The notes below the pieces were generated by a model that was not told the DNA's origin, made no database searches, and was given only the letters and a program-made list of their open reading frames with translations. Position numbers and translations under genes: made by a program. Shown here one piece after another: positions 43,925-52,329 of a DNA stretch of 64,000 bases (within the stretch, counting starts at the first letter, position 1; the number at the start of each line of letters is the position of its first letter). Origin of the DNA: Palsa-883 sp963847615. GTDB taxonomy: Bacteria > Pseudomonadota > Alphaproteobacteria > Acetobacterales > Acetobacteraceae. The stretch covers positions 310,001 to 374,000 of the forward strand of contig CAWKAN010000020.1 of the NCBI GenBank assembly GCA_963847615.1, written 5' to 3'.

Positions 43925-45733
43925 ATGGCCGGTAAGGGCGGCAAGGCGGGCGACCGGAACGCCGGCGTCACCATCATCCGCAAGGAGGAGGTGATCGAGG
44001 CTGCCGCCCACGGCGGGGCGTGGAAGGTGGCATACGCCGACTTCGTCACCGCCATGATGGCCTTCTTCCTGCTGATGTGGCTGCTCAACGCCACCACCGA
44101 GGACCAGCGCAAGGGCCTGGCCGACTATTTCAGCCCGAACAACCTGATGAGCCACGCGTCCTCGGGCACCGGCCAGCCGTTCGGCGGGCACACCGTGTTC
44201 GACCAAGGGGCGATGGTGTCCGACCGCGGCGCCGTGCAGGTGATCGTCGGCCAGCGCCCGGTGATACAGGACCCGAACGACGAGGATGCCGACACGCCGC
44301 TGACCGACGCGCCGCATGGCGCCGCGGCGGAGGCCGGGCCGGACGGCAAGTTGACCGCCGCACCGCCGGGCGCCGCGACGGTGCCGCCGGCCAACCCGAG
44401 CGCCGGCAGCCCGCAACCGGCCAGCCGGCAACCCGCGCCGGTGGGGGGCGGCAGCCTGGCGGCCAAGGGGCCGACCGCCGGGCCAGCGACCGCCGGGTCG
44501 CAGGCGGCGGGGTCGCGGGCCGCCGGCCTGGATGCCGCCCAAGCCGGCCCGGTGGTGGCGCGCGTGGAGACCGCGTCCGGCCGCCGCGCACCGACCGCGG
44601 CGGAGCTGCGCGCGGAACAGCAGCGTCGCGAGAAGCAGGCGTTCGAGAAGGCGGCCGAGGAGCTGCGCCAGGCGGTGCAAGGCGATCCGGCCCTGGCCGG
44701 GCTGTCGCGCCAGCTGGCGATCGACATCACGCCCGAGGGGCTGCGCATCCAGTTGCTCGACGAGGAGCGGCTGCCGATGTTCGCCACCGGCTCGGCCGTC
44801 CCGAACGAGCGCGTCAAGCTGCTGTTGGCCAAGGTGGCGCCGGTGCTGATGCGCCTGCCGGAGGACATCGCCGTGGTCGGCCACACCGACGCGGCGCCCT
44901 ATGCCGGCACCGGCAAGACCAATTGGGAGCTGTCAACCGAGCGGGCGAACGTGACGCGCCGGCTGCTGACGGATGGCGGGCTGGCGGACCCGCGGATCAG
45001 CCGGGTGACCGGGCTGGCCGATCGCGATCCGCTGCTGCCGGCCGATCCGCGGGCCGCGGCCAACCGGCGCATCGCCATCATCGTGCTGCGCAACACGACG
45101 AAGCCGGCCGCACCGCCCGGCGCCGTCGCCGCCCCGTCCCCTGGCGCACCGCCGGCCGCCGCACCGCACGCGGCGGCATCGCCGCCTGCCGCGCCAGGGA
45201 CCGGGGCGCCATCCCCCGCCGCGGCCCAAACTGCTGCGCCGCTGGCCGCCGCATCGGTGGCCGCCGCACCGCTGACTGCCGCGGCCCCGGCGGCGGCATC
45301 GTTGTCTGCCGTGCCATCGGCAGTGGCACCCCAGGCCGCCATGCCCCGGGCCACGGTGCTCCAGACTGCCACGCCGCAGACTGCCACGCCGCAGGCTGGC
45401 GTGCCGCAGGCTGGCGTGCCGCAGGCTGGCGTGCCGCAGGCTGGCGTGCCGCAGGCTGGCGTGCCGCAGGCTGGCGTGCCGCAGGCTGGCGTGCCGCAGA
45501 CTGGCGTGCCCCACACTGGCGAGCCACACGCGGCAGTATCGCGCGCCGCTCCACCGGCTGCGGCACCATCCCCCGCCTCGCCACCGACCGCCTCGCCACC
45601 GACCGCCTCGCCACCGACCGCCGCGCCACCGACCGCCGCGCCACCGACCGCCGCGCCACCGGCTGCCGCGTCACCGGCTGCGGCGCTGCCGGCTGAGCCG
45701 CAAGCGCAGCCGGCCAGGCTGCTGCCGCCGTGA
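43925..45733 (+). CDS. motB: Flagellar motor stator protein MotB with long Pro/Ala repeat tail
   Basis: 602 residues, about twice normal. Residues 20-60 are the MotB plug and helix, W-K-V-A-Y-A-D-F-V-T-A-M-M-A-F-F-L-L, with proton-carrying D39. Residues ~245-385 are the OmpA-like peptidoglycan-binding domain: V-G-H-T-D-A-A-P-Y, S-T-E-R-A-N-V-T-R-R-L, A-A-N-R-R-I-A-I. After this come ~215 residues of Pro/Ala-rich low complexity, including seven P-Q-A-G-V units and P-P-T-A-A/S units. The tail would lie in the periplasm. motA follows after 10 bp, the reverse of the usual order. Confidence 0.93.
   Translation: MAGKGGKAGDRNAGVTIIRKEEVIEAAAHGGAWKVAYADFVTAMMAFFLLMWLLNATTEDQRKGLADYFSPNNLMSHASSGTGQPFGGHTVFDQGAMVSDRGAVQVIVGQRPVIQDPNDEDADTPLTDAPHGAAAEAGPDGKLTAAPPGAATVPPANPSAGSPQPASRQPAPVGGGSLAAKGPTAGPATAGSQAAGSRAAGLDAAQAGPVVARVETASGRRAPTAAELRAEQQRREKQAFEKAAEELRQAVQGDPALAGLSRQLAIDITPEGLRIQLLDEERLPMFATGSAVPNERVKLLLAKVAPVLMRLPEDIAVVGHTDAAPYAGTGKTNWELSTERANVTRRLLTDGGLADPRISRVTGLADRDPLLPADPRAAANRRIAIIVLRNTTKPAAPPGAVAAPSPGAPPAAAPHAAASPPAAPGTGAPSPAAAQTAAPLAAASVAAAPLTAAAPAAASLSAVPSAVAPQAAMPRATVLQTATPQTATPQAGVPQAGVPQAGVPQAGVPQAGVPQAGVPQAGVPQTGVPHTGEPHAAVSRAAPPAAAPSPASPPTASPPTASPPTAAPPTAAPPTAAPPAAASPAAALPAEPQAQPARLLPP
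45391..45675. repeat. 15-bp in-frame tandem repeats in motB
   Basis: Two blocks: about 45391-45520 has units of CTGGCGTGCCGCAGG (P-Q-A-G-V), and 45580-45675 has units of CCACCGACCGCCTCG or CCGCG (P-P-T-A-S/A). Both keep the motB frame, so length changes would be tolerated. Confidence 0.93.
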
Positions 45734-45743
45734 CCGTGCGCCC

Positions 45744-46610
45744 ATGCTGACAATCGGCGGTCTGGTCTTCGTGCTGCTCTGCGTGTTCGGCAGCTACCTG
45801 GTCTCGGGCGGCGGCGCCGGGCCGCTGATCGAAGCCTTGCCGTTCGAGATGTGGACCATCGGCGGGGCCGCGCTCGGCATCTTCGTCATGGGCAACAGCC
45901 TGCACGACGTGAAGCACACGGTCGGCAGCTTCGGCAAAGCCATCAAGGGGGCGACCTTCAAGAAGGCCGACTACATCGATCTGCTCAGCCTGCTGTACTA
46001 CCTGATGCGACTGGCCAGCACCAAGGGCAACATGGCGCTCGAGCCGCATATCGAAAAGCCCGAGGAGAGCTCGGCATTTCAGAAATACCCGAAGATCCTC
46101 GCCAACCGCCACGCCAGCGCGATCATCTGCGACTACCTGCGCATGGTCGGGATGAACGCCGACGACCCGAACCAGATCGAGGACGTCATGGCGCGCGAGC
46201 TGAAGAAGACGCTGGTCGAGGAGCTGCACGGCGCCCACGCGCTGCAGACCATGGCCGACGGACTGCCGGCGCTCGGCATCGTCGCGGCGGTGCTCGGCGT
46301 GATCAAGACGATGTCGCATATCGACCAGCCGCCGGCGGTGCTCGGCGCGATGATCGCCAGCGCGCTGTGCGGCACCTTCCTCGGCGTGTTGCTCGCCTAT
46401 GGGATGGTGGGACCCTTCGCCATGCGGCTGAAGGGCGTGGTCGAGGAGGATGCGAAGTATTTCGAGGTCATCCGCGCCGTGCTGGTGACCCACCTGCACG
46501 GCAATGCGCCGCAGGTCAGCGTGGAATCGGGGCGCAAGATGGTGCCGAACCAGCACATGCCGAGCTTCCTGGAGCTGGAGGCGGCGGTGGAGGCGGTGCA
46601 GATGGGGTGA
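45744..46610 (+). CDS. motA: Flagellar motor stator protein MotA
   Basis: 288 residues with four membrane helices. The cytoplasmic loop R-L-A-S-T-K-G-N-M-A-L-E-P-H-I-E-K-P is the torque-generating region. The later A-D-G-L-P-A-L-G-I-V-A-A-V-L-G-V-I-K-T-M and G-T-F-L-G-V-L-L-A-Y-G segments are the MotA/ExbB core helices. With MotB it forms the proton-driven stator in the inner membrane. No other flagellar genes are in the window. Confidence 0.95.
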   Translation: MLTIGGLVFVLLCVFGSYLVSGGGAGPLIEALPFEMWTIGGAALGIFVMGNSLHDVKHTVGSFGKAIKGATFKKADYIDLLSLLYYLMRLASTKGNMALEPHIEKPEESSAFQKYPKILANRHASAIICDYLRMVGMNADDPNQIEDVMARELKKTLVEELHGAHALQTMADGLPALGIVAAVLGVIKTMSHIDQPPAVLGAMIASALCGTFLGVLLAYGMVGPFAMRLKGVVEEDAKYFEVIRAVLVTHLHGNAPQVSVESGRKMVPNQHMPSFLELEAAVEAVQMG

Positions 46611-46708
46611 CCGGCGGGGCCGGTCCGGCGTTCGGCCAGGCGACTGCCAACATGGACTTATGCAGCCTGGCCTGGACGCCGCCAGAAGCGGCAATTTCCA
46701 TGCGCCGG

Positions 46709-47398
46709 CTACTTCCGCCGCAGCAGGAACAGCCCCTGCTCGCCGAACAGGTTGGCCAGGCGCGGGAAGCGCCGCCACGGCGCGCGCCGTCCGGCATCGT
46801 CGGCCGCCAGCCAGCGCTCGACCACGTAGCCCTCGTTGGCGCACAGATCGAAGAAGTCGCGGATCGTGCAGGGATGGATGTTCGGCGTCTCGTACCACAT
46901 CCGGTCCCAGGCCGGCGTCATCGGCATCCGCCCGCGCAGCAGAAGTTGCAGCCGCAACTGCCAATGGCCGAAATTCGGGAAGCTGACCACCGCGCGCGCG
47001 CCGATGCGCAGCATCTGGCGCAGCACGGCGCGCGGCTGCTCCACCGCCTGCAAGGTGCGCGACAGCACCACGTAGTCGAACGCGCCGTCCGGGTAGTGCG
47101 CCAGATCGGTGTCGGCATCGCCGTGCATCACCGGCAGGCCGTAGGCGACCGAGCCGATCACCTCGGTCATGTCGATCTCGATGCCGCGCGCGTCGCAGCC
47201 CTTGGTGCGAAACAGATGCGCGATCAACGAGCCGTCGCCGCTGCCGATGTCCAGCACCCGCGTGCCGGGCGCGATCATCTCGGCGATCAGCCGCAGGTCG
47301 ACCCGCATGTTCTTGGCGACGAAGCGCACCGGGTCCTGCGCGCCGGGGTCGTGCGCGCGGCCATGCGCCGCCGCCCACGCGCGGGAGCCGCCGCTCAT
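46709..47398 (-). CDS. metW: Methionine biosynthesis protein MetW
   Basis: 229 residues. M-R-V-D-L-R-L-I-A-E-M-I, V-L-D-I-G-S-G-D-G-S-L (SAM-type loop), G-I-E-I-D, V-V-L-S-R-T-L-Q-A-V and S-F-P-N-F-G-H-W are diagnostic MetW blocks. MetW partners MetX in homoserine acylation in alphaproteobacteria. It lies 64 bp downstream of metX on the same strand. The N-terminus is ~20 residues longer than usual; the ATG at 47398 is assumed. Confidence 0.93.
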   Translation of the reverse strand: MSGGSRAWAAAHGRAHDPGAQDPVRFVAKNMRVDLRLIAEMIAPGTRVLDIGSGDGSLIAHLFRTKGCDARGIEIDMTEVIGSVAYGLPVMHGDADTDLAHYPDGAFDYVVLSRTLQAVEQPRAVLRQMLRIGARAVVSFPNFGHWQLRLQLLLRGRMPMTPAWDRMWYETPNIHPCTIRDFFDLCANEGYVVERWLAADDAGRRAPWRRFPRLANLFGEQGLFLLRRK

Positions 47399-47462
47399 GC
47401 GCGCACGGCCCGGCGCCTGCCGTCGGCGATGCGCCCAGGGCTGCTCCCAGGGCTGCTCCCGA

Positions 47463-48650
47463 TCATGCACCCAGCCCCGCATGCTCGGCGCAGCCGGCCA
47501 GGAAGCCGGCCAGCGTGCGGTGGAAATCCGGCTCGTCCAGCAGGAACGCGTCGTGGCCCTTGTCGGACGGGATCTCGACGAAGCTGACATTCGCCCCGGC
47601 GCGGTTCAGCGCGCGCGCGATGGCGCGGCTCTCGGCGGTCGGGAACAGCCAGTCGGAGGTGAACGAGACCAGCAGGAAGCGCGTCCGGGTGCCGCGAAAC
47701 GCGTTGGCCAGGTCGCCCTTGTGGTCCACCGCCAGATCGAAATAATCCATCGCCCGGGTGATGGTGAGATACGAATTCGCATCGAACCGGTGCACGAAAG
47801 TGCTGCCCTGGTGGTGCAGGTAGCTCTCGACCTCGAACATGTCGCCGAACAGGCTGATCGCCTCGGTCGGGTCCTTCGGCGCGCTCTGCAAGCGCCGGCC
47901 GAACTTCCGGGTCAGCGCCTGCTCGGACAAATAGGTGATGTGCGCGCACATCCGCGCCACCGCCAGGCCGCGCGCCGGGACCGTGCCGCGCTGCCAGTAG
48001 CGCCCGCCATGCCAGTCGGGGTCGGCGAAGATCGCCTGCCGGCCGACCTCGTGAAACGCGATGTTCTGCGCCGAGTGATAGGACGCGCAGGCGATCGGCA
48101 GCGCGGCGAACACGGCCTCGGGATACAGCGCCGCCCACTCCAGCGCCTGCATGCCGCCCATCGACCCGCCCAGCACCGCAAACAGCCGCGCGATGCCCAG
48201 GTGCTCGACCAGCCGCTTCTGCGCGCGGACCATGTCGCGGATCGTCACCGGCGGGAAATCGGTGCCCCATTGCCCCGCGGTCCCATCGCCGGCGCCACCG
48301 CCCACGCCATCGTCGTCGCGCGAGCTGCGCGGACCGGTGGAGCCCATGCAGCCGCCCAGCACGTTGGCGCAGATGACGAAGAACCGGTCGGTGTCCACCG
48401 GCCGGCCCGGCCCCACCACCTGCGCCCACCACCCCTCCTTGCCGGTGATCGGATGCGTCTCGGCAACGTACTGATCGCCGGTCAGCGCATGACAGACCAG
48501 CACCGCGTTGCTGCGCGCCGCGTTCAATACGCCGTAGCTGCGATACGCCACATCCAGCCGCCGCAGGCGAACGCCACACTCCAACGCCATCCCGTCCGCG
48601 AACGTGATGGTCTGGTGCGCAATCGTCGCGAGCGTGTCCGGCTGGTCCAT
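47463..48650 (-). CDS. metX: Homoserine O-acetyltransferase
   Basis: 395 residues. The nucleophile elbow G-G-S-M-G-G-M-Q-A-L-E-W, acid region S-F-T-S-D-W-L-F-P and catalytic His in D-K-G-H-D-A-F-L are all present. H-A-L-T-G-D, N-V-L-G-G-C-M-G-S-T-G-P and F-P-P-V-T-I-R-D match the family. It acylates homoserine in methionine synthesis. An insert around residues 105-122 (D-D-D-G-V-G-G-G-A-G-D) is extra. The frame extends upstream into palindrome copy 6, but ATG 48650 is the sensible start. Confidence 0.95.
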   Translation of the reverse strand: MDQPDTLATIAHQTITFADGMALECGVRLRRLDVAYRSYGVLNAARSNAVLVCHALTGDQYVAETHPITGKEGWWAQVVGPGRPVDTDRFFVICANVLGGCMGSTGPRSSRDDDGVGGGAGDGTAGQWGTDFPPVTIRDMVRAQKRLVEHLGIARLFAVLGGSMGGMQALEWAALYPEAVFAALPIACASYHSAQNIAFHEVGRQAIFADPDWHGGRYWQRGTVPARGLAVARMCAHITYLSEQALTRKFGRRLQSAPKDPTEAISLFGDMFEVESYLHHQGSTFVHRFDANSYLTITRAMDYFDLAVDHKGDLANAFRGTRTRFLLVSFTSDWLFPTAESRAIARALNRAGANVSFVEIPSDKGHDAFLLDEPDFHRTLAGFLAGCAEHAGLGA

Positions 48651-48708
48651 CCCAGCAATTGCATAAGCCGACCCACCCCGCCGCCGCAACCGCCGGGTTT
48701 GCAGGTCG

Positions 48709-49055
48709 GCCAATCGGCCAAGGGAAGGCTGGGGCTCCGCCCCAGACCCCGCCAGGGGGCTTTGCCCCCTGGACCCCCACCAAGGGCGGAGCCCTTGGAA
48801 CCCTTTACTGGGAGTGTGGGGAGGGGGAGGGGGCGTGGGGGCGAGGCGAAGGGGCGCCGTCCGGCACGCCGGACGGCGCCCCTTCGCCGCGCCCCCACGC
48901 CCCCTCCCCCTCCCCACACTCCCAGTCATGGAGTCCAGAGGCCGCTGCCGGCGCCTGCCCCCGGGCACTTGTCCCGGGGGGTGGGGGGTCCAGGGGGGCA
49001 ACGCCCCCTGGCGGGGTCTGGGGCGGAGCCCCAGCCTTCCCTTGGCCGATTGGTT
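48709..49055. repeat. Modular palindrome element, copy 6
   Basis: Central stem GGCGAAGGGGCGCCGTCC and complement around 48868. Left modules are GGGGCTCCGCCCC, GGGGGCTTTGCCCCC and GGGCGGAGCCC. The right side carries an extra CCGGGCACTTGTCCCGGG-type hairpin (48955-48985), then GGGGGGCAACGCCCCC and GGGGCGGAGCCCC. Outer arms are inverse copies: CCAATCGGCCAAGGGAAGGC (left) and GCCTTCCCTTGGCCGATTGG (right). Confidence 0.92.
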
Positions 49056-49126
49056 GGCCTGCCGCCCTCTGGACTTGCGGCCCGGGTCCGGGTTGTCTGG
49101 CTGCGGATCAACCCCGGGGACGAGGC

Positions 49127-50074
49127 ATGGAAAAGCGCAGGCTTGGCAAATCGACCATCGAGGTCGCGCCGTTGGCATTCGGCAGCAACGTGTTCGGCTG
49201 GACGGCGGACGAGGCGATGTCGTTCCGGCTGCTCGATGGGTTCCTGGCCGCGGGCTTCAACTTCGTCGATACCGCCGACGTCTATGCGCGCTGGGTTCCC
49301 GGCAACCAGGGCGGCGAGTCGGAGACCATCATCGGCAACTGGCTGAAGTCGCGCGGCGGGCGCGAGCGGGTGGTGATCGCCACCAAGTTCGGCATCGAGA
49401 TGGCGCCGGGCAGGAAGGGGCTCTCGCGCGGCTACATGATGCAGGCGGTGGAGGAGTCGTTGCGTCGGCTGCAGACCGATTACATCGACCTGTACCAGTC
49501 GCATCGCGACGATCCCGACACGCCGATCGAGGAGACGCTGGCGGCGTATCAGGAGCTGATCAAGCAGGGCAAGGTGCGGGCGATCGGCGCGTCCAACTTC
49601 ACCGCGCCGCGGCTGGCGGCGGCGCTGGAGACCAGCGCGCGGCTCGGCCTGCCGCGCTACGAGACGTTGCAACCGCAGTACAGCCTGGTGGAGCGCGGCG
49701 AGTTCGAGGGCGAGCTGGAGGCGCTGTGCCTGAAGGAGACGGTGGGGGTGATCGGCTACTACTCGCTGGCGAGCGGGTTTCTGACCGGGAAATACCGTTC
49801 CGTGGCGGATACGGTAGGGCGCGCGCGCGGCTCGCGGGCGGAGACCTACATGAACCCGAAGGGTTTTCGCACGCTGGCGGCGCTGGATGCGGTGGCGCAG
49901 GCGCATGATGCCAAGCCTGGCCAGATCGCGCTGGCCTGGCTGATCGCGCGGCCGAGCGTGACGGCGCCGATCGTCAGCGCGACCAACCTGGAGCAGCTTG
50001 CGGAGATGGTGCGGGCGCCGGAGATCAAGCTGACGCCGGCCGAGATCGCGCAGATCGACGTGGCGAGCCGGTAG
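49127..50074 (+). CDS. Aldo/keto reductase
   Basis: 315 residues. F-V-D-T-A-D-V-Y (catalytic Asp and Tyr), V-V-I-A-T-K-F-G (Lys), D-Y-I-D-L-Y-Q-S-H (His), I-G-A-S-N-F and W-L-I-A-R-P-S-V-T-A-P-I match the YajO/Tas-like AKR subfamily, NADPH-dependent. The substrate is unknown. ATG 49127 has GACGAGG upstream. Convergent with a glycosyltransferase. Confidence 0.92.
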   Translation: MEKRRLGKSTIEVAPLAFGSNVFGWTADEAMSFRLLDGFLAAGFNFVDTADVYARWVPGNQGGESETIIGNWLKSRGGRERVVIATKFGIEMAPGRKGLSRGYMMQAVEESLRRLQTDYIDLYQSHRDDPDTPIEETLAAYQELIKQGKVRAIGASNFTAPRLAAALETSARLGLPRYETLQPQYSLVERGEFEGELEALCLKETVGVIGYYSLASGFLTGKYRSVADTVGRARGSRAETYMNPKGFRTLAALDAVAQAHDAKPGQIALAWLIARPSVTAPIVSATNLEQLAEMVRAPEIKLTPAEIAQIDVASR

Positions 50075-50228
50075 CGCGGCGCGGTTCCGCCGGCACGCGC
50101 CGCGGCGGCGGGTCATCCGCGACCTTGGTGCCGCGCCGAAGCCGTGGATGGCCGTGACGGGCACTTCCATGACGGGGGTGCGGCGCCGGCCGGTCACGAC
50201 CGGCGACGCCTGGCTATAGGGCGCCGCG

Positions 50229-51371
50229 CTACGCCGTTGCCATCAGCGGCACCAGGTGGCCGAGGAATGTTTCGGCACAGGCGCGCCAGGAGTAGCGTTC
50301 CGCATGTGCCCGGCACGCCGCGCGATCGGCGGTCAGCGCCGCCAGCGCGGCCAGCCGCAGGTCGGCGTTCACCGCGCCGATTTTTCCCTCGGCGCCGGCC
50401 AGCACGTCCTTGGGCCCGGTCACCGGGAAGGCCGCCACCGGCGTGCCGCAGGCCAGCGCCTCCAGGATCACCAGGCCGAAGGTGTCGGTCAGGCTGGGGA
50501 ACACGAACACGTCGCCGCCGGCAAAGGCGCGCGCCAGCGCCTCGCCGTGGCGCGGGCCGGTGAACAGCACCTGGGGATACTGCCGCCGCAGCGAGGCCAG
50601 TTGCGGACCGCCGCCCACCACGACCTTGGAGCCGGGCAGGTCCAGTTCCAGGAAGGCGCCGATGTTCTTCTCCACCGCCACCCGGCCGGCGTAGAGAAAG
50701 ATCGGTCCCGGAAGGTTCCATGGCTCGCGCGGGAACGGCTTGAACAGCGCCAGATCGACGCCGCGCGACCAGGCGCGAATGTTGCGGAAGCCGCGCGCCG
50801 CCAGTTCGTCGCGCAGCGACGGGGTGGCGACCATGGTGCCCTGGCCGGCGCCGTGGAAGCGGCGCATCCAGGCATAGATCGGCCGTACCGGGAGACCGGT
50901 GCGCGCGCGGATATACTCGGCGAAGCGGGTGTGAAAGGCGGTGGTGAAGCCGATGCCGGCGCGTTTCGCCCAGCCTCGCGCCGCCTGGCCCAGTGGGCCT
51001 TCGGTGGCGATATGCAACGAATCCGGTTGGAATGCCTCGATCATGCGGATCAGCCGGCGGCGCGGCAGCAGCGACAGCCTGATGTCCGGATAGGTCGGGC
51101 AGCCGATGGTGCGGAACCGGTCGGGGCCGATCACCTCGACCGTATGGCCCATGCGCCGCAGTTCGTCGGCGACGGTGGTCAGGGTGCGGACCACGCCGTT
51201 CACCTGCGGGGGCCAGGCGTCGGTGACGATGAGGATGCGCCGGTTGGGCAGCGGCGCGCCTGGGGGCAGGGCAGGGCGTGCGGGCAGCGACGCGCCTGCG
51301 GGCAGGGCAGGGGGCGCGGGCAGGCTGCGAGCTGGGGGCAAGGGGGGATGCGATCGGGCGGGCGGGAGCAT
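50229..51371 (-). CDS. Family 4 (GT1-like) glycosyltransferase
   Basis: 380 residues. The GT-B N-domain opens R-R-I-L-I-V-T-D-A-W-P-P-Q-V-N-G-V-V-R-T-L. The C-domain has F-L-Y-A-G-R-V-A-V-E-K-N, V-F-V-F-P-S-L-T-D-T-F-G-L-V-I-L-E-A-L-A-C-G, the E-x7-E donor motif. Similar proteins move mannose or glucose to diacylglycerol or glycolipid. The first ~42 residues are a Pro/Ala repeat (L-P-P-A-R, L-P-A-G-A) and may not be needed. Followed by an LpxH-like hydrolase and divergent from a lipid kinase, suggesting a glycolipid locus. Confidence 0.88.
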   Translation of the reverse strand: MLPPARSHPPLPPARSLPAPPALPAGASLPARPALPPGAPLPNRRILIVTDAWPPQVNGVVRTLTTVADELRRMGHTVEVIGPDRFRTIGCPTYPDIRLSLLPRRRLIRMIEAFQPDSLHIATEGPLGQAARGWAKRAGIGFTTAFHTRFAEYIRARTGLPVRPIYAWMRRFHGAGQGTMVATPSLRDELAARGFRNIRAWSRGVDLALFKPFPREPWNLPGPIFLYAGRVAVEKNIGAFLELDLPGSKVVVGGGPQLASLRRQYPQVLFTGPRHGEALARAFAGGDVFVFPSLTDTFGLVILEALACGTPVAAFPVTGPKDVLAGAEGKIGAVNADLRLAALAALTADRAACRAHAERYSWRACAETFLGHLVPLMATA

Positions 51372-51411
51372 GTCGCCGCGACCGTTCGGCGCCTCGATAG
51401 GGGGAGGAGCG

Positions 51412-52230
51412 TCAGGCAGGTTGCGGCAGCCTGGCCGGGCGCGGCGCGAAGAACGACAGGCGGTTCAGCGCCGCCCAGTCGATCAGTTCCAGGCGTCCGT
51501 CATGGTGCTCGACCAGGGCGGTGCAGCTTTCCACCCAGTCGCCGTCGTTCAGGTAGAGCACGCCGTCGACCTCGCGCATCTCGGCGTGGTGGATGTGGCC
51601 GCAGACCACGCCATCGAAGCCGCGGCGCCTTGCCTCGTTGGTCAGCGCGGTTTCGAACCGGTCGATCGCCTTCACGGCTTCCTTGACCTGGCGTTTCAGC
51701 CAGGCGGACAGCGACCAGTACGGGTAGCCCAGGCGGCGGCGGACGGCGTTGAAGTAGCGATTGAAGGCCAGCGCCGCGGTATACGCCCAGTCGCCCAGCA
51801 GGGCGAGGAACTTGGCATAGCGCACCACGCTGTCGAACTCGTCGCCGTGCATCACCAGCAGGCGTTTGCCGTCGGCGGTGACGTGGACGGCCTCGCGGCG
51901 CAGGCGGATGCCGGCGATCTCCAGGCCCAGCCCCAGCCAGGCGCGGAACATCTCGTCGTGGTTGCCGGGGATGTAGGTGACCTCGGTGCCGCCGCGCGCC
52001 TGGCGCAGGATCTGGCGCAGCACGTCGTCGTGGCTGTCGTCCCAGTACCAGGACTTGCGCAGGCGCCAGCCGTCGATGATGTCGCCGACCAGGAACAGAT
52101 GCTGGCACGAGGTGCGGCGCAGGAAGTCGGCCAGGAAGTCGCCGCGACAGCCGCGGGTTCCCAGGTGAGTGTCCGAGATGAAGACGCTGCGGTAGTCGGT
52201 CCGGGCGCCGGGGGACATGGGGGCGTTCAT
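51412..52230 (-). CDS. UDP-2,3-diacylglucosamine diphosphatase-like metallophosphoesterase
   Basis: 272 residues. The calcineurin-like set is complete: S-D-T-H-L-G, G-D-I-I-D-G-W, G-N-H-D, H-G-D-E-F-D and G-H-I-H-H-A-E. This matches COG2908 (LpxH/LpxH2-like). LpxH removes UMP from UDP-2,3-diacylglucosamine; the LpxH2-type relatives are not always lipid A enzymes, so lpxH is not assigned. ATG 52230 is used; the upstream frame lacks a ribosome site. Promoter sequence shared with the divergent lipid kinase gene must lie in 52231-52329, an AT-rich stretch. Confidence 0.88.
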   Translation of the reverse strand: MNAPMSPGARTDYRSVFISDTHLGTRGCRGDFLADFLRRTSCQHLFLVGDIIDGWRLRKSWYWDDSHDDVLRQILRQARGGTEVTYIPGNHDEMFRAWLGLGLEIAGIRLRREAVHVTADGKRLLVMHGDEFDSVVRYAKFLALLGDWAYTAALAFNRYFNAVRRRLGYPYWSLSAWLKRQVKEAVKAIDRFETALTNEARRRGFDGVVCGHIHHAEMREVDGVLYLNDGDWVESCTALVEHHDGRLELIDWAALNRLSFFAPRPARLPQPA

Positions 52231-52329
52231 CGCAGGACCAGCAGATAGCCGCGGCGTGTCCGTGGATAAAGTGAAGACTGAATGACATATCAGAATATTG
52301 GTCGGTATAATGAAAGTCATTACTGAGAC

